DNA of 64,000 nucleotides from Candidatus Kryptoniota bacterium. Its GTDB lineage: Bacteria > Bacteroidota > Ignavibacteria > Kryptoniales > JAKASW01. Of this stretch, positions 39,301 through 48,286 are shown piece after piece. The DNA is taken from positions 1-64,000 of the forward strand of contig JAHECO010000001.1 of the NCBI GenBank assembly GCA_024641705.1, given 5' to 3'. The notes beneath the pieces are model-generated. The model saw nothing but the letters and a program-made list of their open reading frames with translations, did not search any database and was not told where the DNA came from. Within the stretch, counting starts at the first letter, position 1; each line of letters starts with the position of its first letter. The position numbers were made by a program, and so were the translations under genes.

Positions 39301-41254
39301 GTCGAATGCCCAGGCCGGCGGTACGGCAGCGATTCAAGTGACGAACAACGACGGAGACGTCGTGGCACAAAGCAGCGTCACGGTGGGCAGCAACGGTACG
39401 GCAAGTTTCAGCATACCGTACAGCGGGGGGCTCTCGGGCCTTTCGCATGTGAAGGCCTACTCGTACAACAGCTCATCACAGAGCTCGGCGTTCGTCGACC
39501 TCTCCACCGGCAGCGCGTTCACTCAAGTCAGCGGTTTCGGGATTACATCCAACGGGAGCATCTTCAGAATCAGAATAGAAGGCCTGGTCAGCTCCAGTTC
39601 CAGCGTGAGTTCCGTGACTTTCGCGGGAAGCGTTTACGCGGCGGGCGCACCGGCCGGAAGCAGGGCTTTGATGACACTCAACATACCGCTCGCGAGCACC
39701 GGCGCGAACGAGTATTCCTCCGATTACTCAATAGGCGCAGATAGCCTGAAACCCGGAGAGACAATAACGGGATTCCTGAGAGCGCGCTTCTCCGACGGGA
39801 GCGCTGATTCCAGCCGCTCTGTGACCTACACAGTGCCCGGGGCAGCCGATATATCCGCGTTTTCCAGGCAGGGCTACGTCAATTCGAATTCGACCATGAA
39901 GGTCGTCGCGGACAGTGTTATAAAGCTGCAAGCGGCGGTGTATGACTGGAATTCCGTCCCTGCGCAGAACGTGAGGATAGATTTCTATGACGGAGTGCGC
40001 GGAAGCGGGATCCTCCTCGGCAGCGGCAGGGTTAGTTTCGATACGTCTTCAACTGAGATTACTTCGATCCCCGTAGCGCTGTCGCCCGGGAACCACACCG
40101 TCTACATGTACGTCGTGTTCGACAGCCTCACGAACGGTTACGACCTCACGCCATCCAACGGCTATGCTTACGCCAACGTGTACGTGAATCTTGTCGCCGC
40201 AAATTCCCGGGGCGTGGTGGAGTTTGACTCGGCGGCGACACTTTCCGGCGCGGCCGCGGGACAAATCTTCAGAGTCGATACGACTTCGCCGCCGTTATAC
40301 CCTCAGCCGCTTCTGAGTCCGGCACGGGACAAAAGCGGTTCCGCTCATTTTTATGAGTTCGCAGCGCTCAACAACTCGCAGTCCGGCAGTTACACCGTGT
40401 CCATCGCGGTCAACGGTCCGGACTCCGTAACGAACGTGAACCTGGCAGGTCTGCATCTGTACCTTTATGACCCCAGGACAAGAACCCTCAACCTTTCGGG
40501 CGGAGCCTACGTCTCGGGAAAGGTAACCGGGAACGTCTCCGGACTCGGTGTCTTCGCCGCCGCCTACTCTTCGGATCATACGCCGCCACAGCTTTCGGTA
40601 TCCATCGGCGATCAGTTCTTTACCAACGGGGACTTCGTTCCCCCCAACCCCCGTTTCTCGATCCTGATGCACGATGCGGACGGAGTCGATCTGGGGAAAG
40701 GAAGCATCGACATACGTCTGGACGATCAGAGAGCCGATCCGGGTCTCGTCACAGTTCCGGATTCAGTATCGAATCCGACGTCGGTTACGGCGACCGTGCA
40801 GCTTCCCGTCAAGGACGGGTCGCATACTCTCCAGATAACCGCGCAGGACGCTAACGGGAACGTGTCGGCGCCGGTGACGGTGAACTTCGTTGTAAGATCT
40901 GACTTCAGCCTGAGAGTGTACGGTGCTTATCCCGATCCCTTCGTCAGCCAGACGTTTATAGCGTTCGAGGTGACCTCCGGCAACCCGATAGATGCAGTCG
41001 AGATTAAGATATACACGGTGAGCGGGAGGCTGGTAAGGACAATCCGTTATCCCGGCAATAATCCCATGGAGTCGCTCGGGCTGCTGCAGGGAGGCACCGG
41101 TTCGCCGACCGCGGTCGGTTATCACGAAGCATGGTGGGACGGCACCGACAACTTCGGGAACCAGGTGGCCAACGGTGTGTACTTCTACAAGGTCAGTGTG
41201 AGCAGCGGGGGCAAGACGCTCGTGGACATCGGGAAGATGGCGAGGTTGAGATGA
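36389..41254 (+). CDS. porU: Type IX secretion sortase PorU (C25 cysteine peptidase)
   Basis: This 1621-aa protein matches the PorU-type C25 (gingipain-like) peptidase that removes C-terminal signals from type IX cargo at the outer membrane. A hydrophobic export segment (VVISALASAVIIVFAASPLTA) is at the N-terminus. The catalytic pair is readable: His in VNYMGHGGGAIWA near residue 810 and Cys in TSMTCFAGAFDG near 847. The C-terminal part has FlgD-like and sorting-type sequence (IKIYTVSGRLVRTI, WWDGTDNFGNQVANGVYFYK). I start at GTG 36389, which overlaps the secA stop (GTGA); the frame is open 13 codons earlier inside secA. porV follows with an ATGA overlap. Confidence 0.88.
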
Positions 41255-42258
41255 AGAAGATTCTGCTCACCATTCTTCTCCTGAGTACTGTGGCCGCCGC
41301 GCAGACGACAAAATATGTCGGTAGTTTTCTTGAAATACCGGTAGGCGCGAAAGGCCTGGGCATGGGTGACGCCTTCGTGTCGCTCGCGGACGACGGTACC
41401 GCGTTTCACTACAACCCGGCCGGCACTGCCCTTGTCGATACCAAGATACTCTCAATGATGTACTCTTCTCAGTACGGATCGCTTTTCGCTCCGCTTTCGA
41501 ACTTCTTCTTCCTTGGTTACGCACAGAAACTACAGGATCTTAATATCTCGCTCGACTGGGTGCGGCTCAGCGTCGACAATATTCCGGCCGAACCGGACCT
41601 GACCGTTTACGATTCGCCCGCCCAGAGAGAGCTTCTCGTCAAGACCGGGACCGGCGGCGGATACTTCAACAGTGCTGACGACGCAGTGTATCTTAACATA
41701 TCGAAGATGTACAAGTTCGACATAGACCTTGGCTGGGCGATTTCAAAAATACCGGTCCAATTGCCTATAGGCATTAATTTCAAGATCATCCATCGCATGT
41801 TGGATGGGCGGGCGGCATCAGGTGTCGGCATCGACGGCGGGTTCATGTTCAGATTTCCCGCCGGCTCCTTCTTTGAGAAGGGGAAATACGGTACATTTTC
41901 ATTCGGCATGAACGTGCGCGATATAACGAATACAAGGATTGCATGGGATACACAGACCACGGAGATAATCCCGCGCAGCACGCTTTGGGGAGTCTCTTAT
42001 GATTTGCCAGTCAAGCCGCTCGATGGCGATATTGTTGTGGCGTTCAACCGGGACACGCAGTACGGCGACATTCTTCTCGGAGCCGAGTATGTATATCACA
42101 ATCTTCTTTCCGTCAGGGTCGGGTCGGATGCCTCCAATATTACTGCGGGAGTCGGCCTGGTGCTGAACCTCCTGCGTGTGGACTACGCGTTCCTCGCGCA
42201 GGATCTGGGAAATGTGAACAGAATCAGCGCTTCATTTTATCTTGATAAACTATTTTGA
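41251..42258 (+). CDS. porV: PorV/PorQ-family outer-membrane protein
   Basis: This 335-aa protein has a cleavable signal peptide (KKILLTILLLSTVAAAQ) and the PorV signature near its mature start (LEIPVGAKGLGMGDAFVSLADDGTAFHYNPAG). The rest alternates amphipathic strands ending in an aromatic residue (SFYLDKLF), as expected of a FadL-like outer-membrane beta-barrel. In type IX secretion PorV shuttles cargo from the translocon to PorU, so its place directly behind porU fits. The start overlaps the porU stop (ATGA). The closely related PorQ remains possible by sequence alone. Confidence 0.85.
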   Translation: MKKILLTILLLSTVAAAQTTKYVGSFLEIPVGAKGLGMGDAFVSLADDGTAFHYNPAGTALVDTKILSMMYSSQYGSLFAPLSNFFFLGYAQKLQDLNISLDWVRLSVDNIPAEPDLTVYDSPAQRELLVKTGTGGGYFNSADDAVYLNISKMYKFDIDLGWAISKIPVQLPIGINFKIIHRMLDGRAASGVGIDGGFMFRFPAGSFFEKGKYGTFSFGMNVRDITNTRIAWDTQTTEIIPRSTLWGVSYDLPVKPLDGDIVVAFNRDTQYGDILLGAEYVYHNLLSVRVGSDASNITAGVGLVLNLLRVDYAFLAQDLGNVNRISASFYLDKLF

Positions 42259-42427
42259 CAGTGTTTTCAAACGGGGCCGGCTTGCGGCCATAATTTCCTC
42301 CGCGTACACACGGGTGCAGCGATCCGGGCGGGTTTTCGGAACGCGTTCAGCCGCAGGCAGGTCCGGCGATGCCCGGAATGGGCATATACAACAAAATAAT
42401 TCTTGAGATTCAAGAGAAAGGGAACAA

Positions 42428-42940
42428 ATGAGAAAGAATTCGTTTGCGATTCTTATGGGTCTTATATTCCTGTCCGCTTCTCCGTCGGTTCACGCGCAGG
42501 GATTGTTCGGCAGCTCTACTCCGCCCATAGGTTCGAGCGCACCTTCATACTACTATCTCGGAGGTAAGGAAGGACTGACAATCGCAGTCAACCTCTGGGG
42601 TTTCGTCCGCAACCCGGGGAGGTACGAGGTACCGAGCTCCACAGACCTCGTTCAGCTGATCTCTCTGGGCGGAGGGCCTCTCGAACATGCCGAACTCGAC
42701 GGGGTCAAGATAGTCCGACAGATACTCCAGCCCGACTCGACATACAAGACGGAAGTGATACCCGTGGATTTAAACCATTACCAGAGTACCGGAGCGAAGA
42801 CACCGCTGCTGCTGCCCGGCGACACGATTATCGTGCCGGGTTCGACTTTCAATACGATCGAGCAGATACTTTCGGTGTTTCGCGATGTCGCGCTGATCTT
42901 CTCCGGTATCGGCACTTTGATGATCGCCGTGAAGCGTTGA
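42428..42940 (+). CDS. SLBB-domain exported protein
   Basis: This 170-aa protein has a signal peptide (FAILMGLIFLSASPSVHAQ), then a single SLBB-type beta-grasp domain (LTIAVNLWGFVRNPGRYEVPSSTDLVQLISLGGGP to LLPGDTIIVPG), and a hydrophobic C-terminal helix (VFRDVALIFSGIGTLMIAV). SLBB domains usually follow a Poly_export domain in Wza-type exporters, but that domain is missing. It may be an accessory of an exopolysaccharide exporter or a loose relative of such proteins. AAAGGGAAC precedes the ATG. No polysaccharide genes are adjacent. Confidence 0.75.
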   Translation: MRKNSFAILMGLIFLSASPSVHAQGLFGSSTPPIGSSAPSYYYLGGKEGLTIAVNLWGFVRNPGRYEVPSSTDLVQLISLGGGPLEHAELDGVKIVRQILQPDSTYKTEVIPVDLNHYQSTGAKTPLLLPGDTIIVPGSTFNTIEQILSVFRDVALIFSGIGTLMIAVKR

Positions 42941-43059
42941 ATTGCTTGGCTGCAGGCGTTAATTTGTATTCCGGAACACGGATGGCCGCTATTTTGCGAC
43001 TTTCCCGGCCGGAAGGAATCTAATTTCAAGCGAAGTTTTCCATTGAAGGGATCACTGCG

Positions 43060-44340
43060 ATGATGCGAAGTGATGTTAAGAACGACTTTCCGATTTTTGC
43101 TGAATGGAAAGAAAAAGGGCGACCGCTGATTTACCTGGACAGCGCCGCCACGACTCAGAAGCCGCGGGAAGTCATTGCCGCGCTCGACGAGTACTATTCC
43201 AAATACAATGCGAACGTGCACAGGGGAACCTACGAGCTCAGCCAGCTCGCGACCGACATGTACGAGGAGGCAAGAGCCAAAGTCGCCAGGTTCATCAACT
43301 CGGCCAGACCGGAGTCGGTGGTTTTCACCCGGAACGCCACTGAGTCGCTCAACCTGATTGCATACGCGTGGGGTTTGAACAATCTTCAAAAGGGCGACGA
43401 AATCGTTCTCAGCGAGATGGAGCATCACAGCAACCTCGTTCCGTGGCACATCATCGCGCGGCACACGGGAGCGGTGCTGAAATTTATCAGGATGAACAGC
43501 GACTACATGCTCGACCTCGAATCGTTGAAGGAAAACCTCGGGCCGAGGACAAAGGCCGTTTCCGTGGTTCACGTTTCCAACGTCCTTGGCACGATAAACC
43601 CCGTGAAGGAAATATGCCGGCTCGCGCACGAGGCCGGGGCACTGGCGATCATAGACGGCGCCCAAAGCGCACCGCACATGCCGGTGGATGTGCAGGATAT
43701 CGATTGCGATTTCTACGCGCTCAGCGGACACAAGATGTGCGGCCCGACGGGCATCGGGGCGCTCTACGCGAAGTACGAACTTCTGGAGAAGATGGAACCG
43801 TTCATGGGCGGCGGCGAAATGATAAACGAAGTCTTCCCGACGACATCCAACTACGCGAAGCCTCCTTACAAGTTCGAAGCCGGTACCCCCAACATAGGCG
43901 GCGCGATCGGACTCGGGGCCGCGGTCGGATACCTGGAGAAACTCGGACTTCAGAACGTCGTGGAGCACGAAATAGAGCTGGGCGATTACGCTGCGAGACG
44001 ACTGGCGGAGATAGAAGGGATACATATATTCCGGCCGAAAACAACGGGAACGGGAGTGCTGTCCTTCACCGTCGACAATGTGCATCCGCACGACATCTCG
44101 ACGATCCTCGATTCTGCCGGGATAGCGATCCGGGCGGGACATCACTGCGCGCAGCCGCTCATGAGAAAGCTCCAGGTCCAGTCCACCGCCCGCGCAAGCT
44201 TCTACGTTTACAACGACAAACCCGACGTCGAGGCGCTGGCTGCGGCGCTCGAAAAAGGTATCGCATTGTTCAGACCAAGGAAAAAAGCCGATCCCGAACA
44301 GACAGTTCGGGATGCCGAAAATAATGTAAAGATAGGTTGA
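43060..44340 (+). CDS. sufS: SufS-type cysteine desulfurase
   Basis: This 426-aa PLP-dependent group II cysteine desulfurase supplies sulfur for Fe-S cluster assembly. The N-terminal LIYLDSAATTQKP, the PLP-binding Lys in ALSGHKMCGPTG near residue 226, and the active-site Cys in IRAGHHCAQPLM near residue 364 are all present. A C-terminal extension of about 20 residues (after FRPRKKADPEQ) is charged and not conserved. sufU follows with an overlap of a few bases. The pair matches the SUF systems of Firmicutes and Bacteroidota; the SufBCD scaffold genes are not in this window. Confidence 0.94.
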   Translation: MMRSDVKNDFPIFAEWKEKGRPLIYLDSAATTQKPREVIAALDEYYSKYNANVHRGTYELSQLATDMYEEARAKVARFINSARPESVVFTRNATESLNLIAYAWGLNNLQKGDEIVLSEMEHHSNLVPWHIIARHTGAVLKFIRMNSDYMLDLESLKENLGPRTKAVSVVHVSNVLGTINPVKEICRLAHEAGALAIIDGAQSAPHMPVDVQDIDCDFYALSGHKMCGPTGIGALYAKYELLEKMEPFMGGGEMINEVFPTTSNYAKPPYKFEAGTPNIGGAIGLGAAVGYLEKLGLQNVVEHEIELGDYAARRLAEIEGIHIFRPKTTGTGVLSFTVDNVHPHDISTILDSAGIAIRAGHHCAQPLMRKLQVQSTARASFYVYNDKPDVEALAAALEKGIALFRPRKKADPEQTVRDAENNVKIG

Positions 44341-44345
44341 TCGGC

Positions 44346-44780
44346 ATGTCGCTGGATGAATTATTCACTGAAATTATCCTCGATCACTACCAGCACCCGC
44401 ACAACCACGGGCTGATACCGAACCCCACCTTCAGCTCCCGCGGATACAACGAGTCCTGCGGAGACGATATCCAGGTCTCCGTCCTGATCAGGGACGGGGT
44501 CATCGCTGACGCAAAGTTCTCGGGCGCCGGATGCTCCATCAGCCAGGCGTCGGCCTCCATAATGACGGATCTCATCAAGGGGAAGACTGTCGACGAGGCC
44601 CGGCAGATTGCCGGAAGATTCTACGAGATGGTCAAGGGCACCGAGGGAGATTACGGCGAAGAGATGGGGGACGCGATATCCCTGCAGGGAGTATCCAAGT
44701 TTCCAGTCAGGGTGAAGTGCGCGACACTCGCGTGGCACACACTGGAAGAGGCGCTTGCTAAGGGAGATCACGAGCGGTAA
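44346..44780 (+). CDS. sufU: SufU-type sulfur relay/scaffold protein
   Basis: This 144-aa IscU-like SufU binds zinc and accepts sulfur from SufS. The three conserved Cys lie in YNESCGDDIQV, SGAGCSISQASAS and RVKCATLAW, and the SufU-type insertion between the second and third is present (GRFYEMVKGTEGDYGEEMGD). I start at ATG 44346; a TTG at 44337, overlapping the sufS stop, is the alternative. It is co-transcribed with sufS. Confidence 0.92.
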   Translation: MSLDELFTEIILDHYQHPHNHGLIPNPTFSSRGYNESCGDDIQVSVLIRDGVIADAKFSGAGCSISQASASIMTDLIKGKTVDEARQIAGRFYEMVKGTEGDYGEEMGDAISLQGVSKFPVRVKCATLAWHTLEEALAKGDHER

Positions 44781-45344
44781 GCGGAATCGTGACTCCCGCA
44801 CGGAAGTCGCAACAAGTCACTCAAAGAATTAACCACATAGAAACATAGGACACATAGAAGCTATGTGTCGTGAGAATGGGTCTGCCTGCATGTCGTAAGT
44901 CCGGGGTGCTCTCCGAAGTGTGCTTGTTGCATTTATAAAATCTCTCCGTTACTTTCAAGCAGCGCTTCGCGCAAGTGACTGGATATGAGGATGGTGTAAG
45001 TCGGATCCAATACGGATCGAGAAAAGCGGAAGCAGGGCGAACAATCAACTGACGGGTACGCGGCGAACATTCTGTCTTTAAGGTAGTGTGAATCTCTGTT
45101 AGAAGTAGGAGAGGCCAAATATGCGGCTCCGCTCGAGACTACGGAGAGACCGGACAAATTCAGGGGCATCGGCAGGCGAATGCGGATATCCCTTTGTGTC
45201 GCTTTTTGAATGGCTTTCAGAGCCGTTTCCATTCCTTTTGTCAAATCTCCAGGATCTCGATAATCCGCTGAAGCCACCGATATCCAGGCCGTACTGGCGG
45301 AATATCGTTTCCAGAGGCCGTGCGGCAAGCCCAAAGTTGGGGAG
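44781..45344. other. Long intergenic region with a 9-bp hairpin repeat (564 bp)
   Basis: GACACATAG-AAG-CTATGTGTC (44849-44869) is a perfect 9-bp hairpin preceded by AACCACATAGAAACATAG, a dispersed-repeat style common in this bacterial group. A minus-strand frame crosses the rest, but its composition is not protein-like and I see no ribosome binding site, so I call no gene. The region runs directly into the 21-bp array. Confidence 0.6.
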
Positions 45345-45660
45345 ACGGAGTTCGCATTGACAAACGACAGATTCGCGAGGCAAAAAGTCAACTTCGCAAT
45401 TGGAAATCTCGGGTTCACAAAGCGTTTGTGGTGTCGCGCAATGCGTAAAGGAGACTTCGCAACGGCAGAAGCGAAGCTCGCAGCGCTCCCGGCAGTCACA
45501 CAATGGACGGTGTTATTGCCATAATGTGAAAAGTCGCTGTCACAATGCCCGAAGCTGGTTTGACAATGAAGAAAATCTAATTCGCAACGGTAGAAGAAGA
45601 GTTGACAATGCGGAAAGAAGAACTCGCAGCGGGAGAAGACGGCTTCTGAAATGGGGAAGA
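45345..45660. repeat. Degenerate 21-bp tandem array, about 15 units
   Basis: The core CAA (variants CAT, CGA, CAG, TAA, GAA) recurs at 45355, 45376, 45397, 45418, 45439, 45460, 45481, 45501, 45522, 45543, 45564, 45585, 45606, 45627 and 45648. The spacing is 21 nt each time except one step of 20. The loose consensus is TTCGCAATGSNNNAANNNNNN. On the minus strand the period shows as a 7-residue pattern (CELRFCR, CEVSFTH, CATPQTL, CEPEISN, CEVDFLP), but the 20-nt step breaks the frame. Units are diverged, so it is an old array. It ends 45 nt before the ATG of the next gene. Confidence 0.85.
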
Positions 45661-45704
45661 ACCGTCGTTATATCACACACAACTAATAAAGTCAGGAGGG
45701 CAAA

Positions 45705-46409
45705 ATGGCGAGAACAAACAAGAGGCGCGAGAACATAAGATCGGCAATCGAGTCGGTCAAACAGGTGTTCTCTGACAATTCGGAGACTGTCAGCGGGCTG
45801 GCGGCGCTGAGTGAAGCGGTCACGAAGTTCGACGGCGACTACGCGATTTACCTGAAGGGCGAGGAAGCGTTCGGCGTCGCGATGAACGGCAAGACGACCG
45901 CCAAGCACGAGGCGGAGGAAACCCTGACCGACGTCCTTTATCCGCTCGGCCGTGCGCTGAGGTCCTATGCGAAGAAGGCGGACAAGCACGACATCTTCGA
46001 GCTTGTGGACGTCGAGGAATACGAGCTCGACAGGATGAGAGACACCGACCTCGTCGAGTACGCGAAGACCGTTCTGAAGAGGGCGAACGAAGTGGGCACG
46101 GAGCTGGCGAAGTACAACGTGACGCCCGAGGAACTCGCGGACGTTCAATCGAAGCTCGACGCGTACGACAAGGCGCTGAAGGCGCAGGGGGGCGGAATGG
46201 CGGCGAGGTCCAGCGAGTTCGCCGCGATGGTCGACGCGCTTCAGACCGTGAAGGACGACCTGGAGGACATAGACGATATAATGGAACGCGTCAGGAAGGA
46301 CAATCCGAAGTTCTACGACGCGTACAATTCTGCGCGGCGCGTGAAGGCGCTGGGCACGCGGCATAACCCGGCCCCCGCAGCTTCGGCGGGGACCCAGCCG
46401 CAGAGTTAG
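45705..46409 (+). CDS. Alpha-helical protein of unknown function next to the 21-bp array
   Basis: This 234-aa protein is predicted to be almost entirely helical (long charged Glu/Lys/Asp runs with heptad-like Leu/Val/Ala) with a Pro/Ala/Ser tail (HNPAPAASAGTQPQS). It has no signal peptide, no Cys pairs and no recognised catalytic motif. AGGAGGG before the ATG is a strong ribosome binding site. The start MARTNKRRENIRSAIESVKQ is basic. From memory, helical proteins of this size occur beside 21-bp arrays in Bacteroidota, but I cannot name the family. Two small HNH-like genes follow. Confidence 0.7.
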   Translation: MARTNKRRENIRSAIESVKQVFSDNSETVSGLAALSEAVTKFDGDYAIYLKGEEAFGVAMNGKTTAKHEAEETLTDVLYPLGRALRSYAKKADKHDIFELVDVEEYELDRMRDTDLVEYAKTVLKRANEVGTELAKYNVTPEELADVQSKLDAYDKALKAQGGGMAARSSEFAAMVDALQTVKDDLEDIDDIMERVRKDNPKFYDAYNSARRVKALGTRHNPAPAASAGTQPQS

Positions 46410-46513
46410 CATTGTCGGCTATTCTTCTCGGAGAAAGCGCAGGCCGGACCCAGGCTGGCGGGCCCGGCCTGCAGGTGATGCGGGGCTCAGAGAGCACCAT
46501 CTACAATACACCT

Positions 46514-46624
46514 GTCATTGCGAGGAGTCGGTCCGTTCATGATGAACGGACTGACGACGAAGCAATCCCCGAAATGAAACCACAGCTGGATCTCATAAGC
46601 TCCTCCACGTGGGCTCGCAATGAC
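46514..46624. repeat. MITE-like repeat with 11-bp terminal inverted repeats
   Basis: GTCATTGCGAG (46514-46524) and CTCGCAATGAC (46614-46624) are perfect inverted ends of a 111-bp element. Inside is a hairpin, GTCCGTTCAT-GA-TGAACGGAC. A GACGAAGCAATCC segment follows the left end. The family is widespread in this bacterial group as short non-coding repeats; a partial copy lies near 54028-54068. Confidence 0.8.
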
Positions 46625-46710
46625 GGGAGACTTCTTGCGCGGAGACATAATCATAAAATCGAGTCGGGCGTTTGGATTTATTCACATCAATCGAAGAAAG
46701 GAGACTTGAG

Positions 46711-47007
46711 ATGGCGACGAAGGTGAAAAACCTCAAAGGAACCGAAGATCAGAAGTGCACATGTTGCGACAGCTGGCTGGATCACTGGATAAACAAAACA
46801 GGGACGAAGAGCCCCGAGTGCGCCGCCTGCAGCAAGAAGGCCGACGTAGGTGGGCACGTGAAGAAGGTGGATTCAACTGATGGCACGCATTACATCGTTC
46901 CGCTGTGTTACAGTCACAACTCGACCGACGACGAGTTCACGGCATACGGCGAGCTGGTGCCGGCGGCGAAGCAGTCGACGTGTCGTGTACAAAGTAGTGC
47001 GATGTGA
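46711..47007 (+). CDS. Small HNH-like zinc-binding protein (98 aa)
   Basis: KCTCCDSWLDHWIN and SPECAACSKKADVGGHVKK provide four or more Cys and a His, followed by HYIVPLCYSHN, an arrangement like the zinc-stabilised HNH (treble-clef) fold. GAAAGGAGACTTGAG lies before the ATG. The next gene encodes another short HNH-like protein with the related pattern. Catalytic activity is uncertain; the fold assignment rests on Cys/His spacing only. Confidence 0.65.
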   Translation: MATKVKNLKGTEDQKCTCCDSWLDHWINKTGTKSPECAACSKKADVGGHVKKVDSTDGTHYIVPLCYSHNSTDDEFTAYGELVPAAKQSTCRVQSSAM

Positions 47008-47075
47008 ACATTGTCAAGGTTCTCTACCTTTGACAAGGCTGGAACGACGATCACTAAAGAACAAAGGAGGACAAA

Positions 47076-47303
47076 ATGGCTGGATGCACGAGAACACAGG
47101 ACCTCGAAGTCCATCACATCAGGCGCGGCGGAGACGCCAGTCTCAGTAACGCCAAAGTGCTTTGTCCAAAGTGTCACCAGCCGACCTCAGGTTACGGCAC
47201 CCCCGGAACGTCCCCGCCGGATTTCAGCCGGGAAACGAAAGACAAGGCGCTGAAAGCTGCAGATTATCAGTGCGAATGTACGAGCACTGCAGGATGCCAC
47301 TGA
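47076..47303 (+). CDS. Small HNH-type protein (75 aa)
   Basis: LEVHHIRRGGDASLSNAKVL followed by CPKCHQPTSGYG is a compact HNH motif: the catalytic His pair, an Asn and zinc-binding Cys pairs, with more Cys in CECTSTAGCH at the end. AAAGGAGGAC directly precedes the ATG. At 75 aa it is close to the minimum for an HNH domain and lacks any DNA-recognition domain, so a partner may supply specificity. It is in line with the 98-aa zinc protein and the helical protein upstream. Confidence 0.7.
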   Translation: MAGCTRTQDLEVHHIRRGGDASLSNAKVLCPKCHQPTSGYGTPGTSPPDFSRETKDKALKAADYQCECTSTAGCH

Positions 47304-47429
47304 TACAACAAAAGGGAGAGGAGGATCTTGACTCCTGCTCTCCTTATGGAATTATATAGAAGACTACGGATGGGGGCGAGCCAATCCGTAAGCCGGAAGG
47401 ATCGCTGTGTTTGAAAATCGCACAAGCCA

Positions 47430-47458
47430 TTGACATAATTTCTAACACCAGTTATATT
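47430..47458 (+). promoter_or_regulatory. Near-consensus promoter of the Panacea toxin-antitoxin operon
   Basis: TTGACA (47430-47435) and TATATT (47453-47458) are separated by exactly 17 nt. Transcription would start near 47465, some 27 nt before the antitoxin ATG. Such a strong promoter is expected for an autoregulated toxin-antitoxin unit. Confidence 0.75.
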
Positions 47459-47491
47459 AGCTCCGCAATAAAACCAGCGGAGGACGGGGTT

Positions 47492-48286
47492 ATGAATTCT
47501 ATAAATGCTCAGATCGGGCGAAAAGTGAAGGAATTAAGAGAGAGCAGAAATTTGAGCCAGGAGAAGCTTGCGGAAATGCTCGGCATTCCAAGGCCGGCGG
47601 TGTCCCAGATCGAGAACGGAGCGAGAGCGGTCTCGGCCGATGAACTCGTCAGGATGTCGAAGGCCTTAGGGACTCATGTCGAAACATTGCTCGGGATCAA
47701 GCAGGAGCCGCAAGTGGTACTTGAGAAAGAGGAGGTCCCGCAGGCTTCAAAGAAGCCGACGATGCGCATCAACGTGCCGCAGGAAAATCTGAACAAGTTC
47801 CGGCAGGTTTTGATGTACATCCTGGATAAGGTCGGAGCGAAGCCGAACATCGGCGAGACTGTGATTTACAAGCTGCTCTATTTCATCGATTTCGATTACT
47901 ACGAGAAATATGAGGAACAGCTCATAGGCGCGAAATATCAGAGGAATCACTACGGGCCTGCGCCGATCGAATTCCCGAAGGTTGTTCAGAAGATGATTGC
48001 GTCGAAGGAGATCGAAAAGGTAAAGAACAAGGTTTTTGATTTTCCGCAGACGAAATATCTTCCGTTGAAGAAGCCCGACTTGTCGAAGCTGAGCGCTCGT
48101 GAGCTGGAGCTGATCGACGGCGTCCTGCACAGACTTTCGGATATGACCGCCAGGCAGATAAGCGAGTACTCTCACGAGGACATCCCGTGGAAAAGCGCGG
48201 GGGATGGAGAGATAATGGAATATGAGTCGGTCTTCTACAGGACGCGGCCATACTCGGTCAGAGAGTACGAAGACGAAGATCAGTGA
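47492..48286 (+). CDS. XRE-type antitoxin with Panacea (DUF4065) domain
   Basis: This 264-aa protein combines an N-terminal XRE helix-turn-helix (residues about 5-65: LRESRNLSQEKLAEMLGI, RPAVSQIENGARAV) with a C-terminal Panacea/SocA-like domain (KLLYFIDFDYYEKYEEQL, YQRNHYGPAPIEFPKVV). Panacea domains are known as versatile antitoxin modules that neutralise unrelated toxins. I start at ATG 47492, behind GCGGAGGA. The downstream RelE-like frame overlaps its 3' end, a standard toxin-antitoxin arrangement. The HTH should bind the promoter region just upstream. Confidence 0.85.
   Translation: MNSINAQIGRKVKELRESRNLSQEKLAEMLGIPRPAVSQIENGARAVSADELVRMSKALGTHVETLLGIKQEPQVVLEKEEVPQASKKPTMRINVPQENLNKFRQVLMYILDKVGAKPNIGETVIYKLLYFIDFDYYEKYEEQLIGAKYQRNHYGPAPIEFPKVVQKMIASKEIEKVKNKVFDFPQTKYLPLKKPDLSKLSARELELIDGVLHRLSDMTARQISEYSHEDIPWKSAGDGEIMEYESVFYRTRPYSVREYEDEDQ

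Noticed and set aside
45400-45738. 112-codon plus-strand frame across the 21-bp array, and the minus-strand Cys-rich frame
   Set aside because: The 21-nt period keeps frames open by itself, a 20-nt step shifts the pattern, and the plus frame overlaps the well-supported start at 45705.
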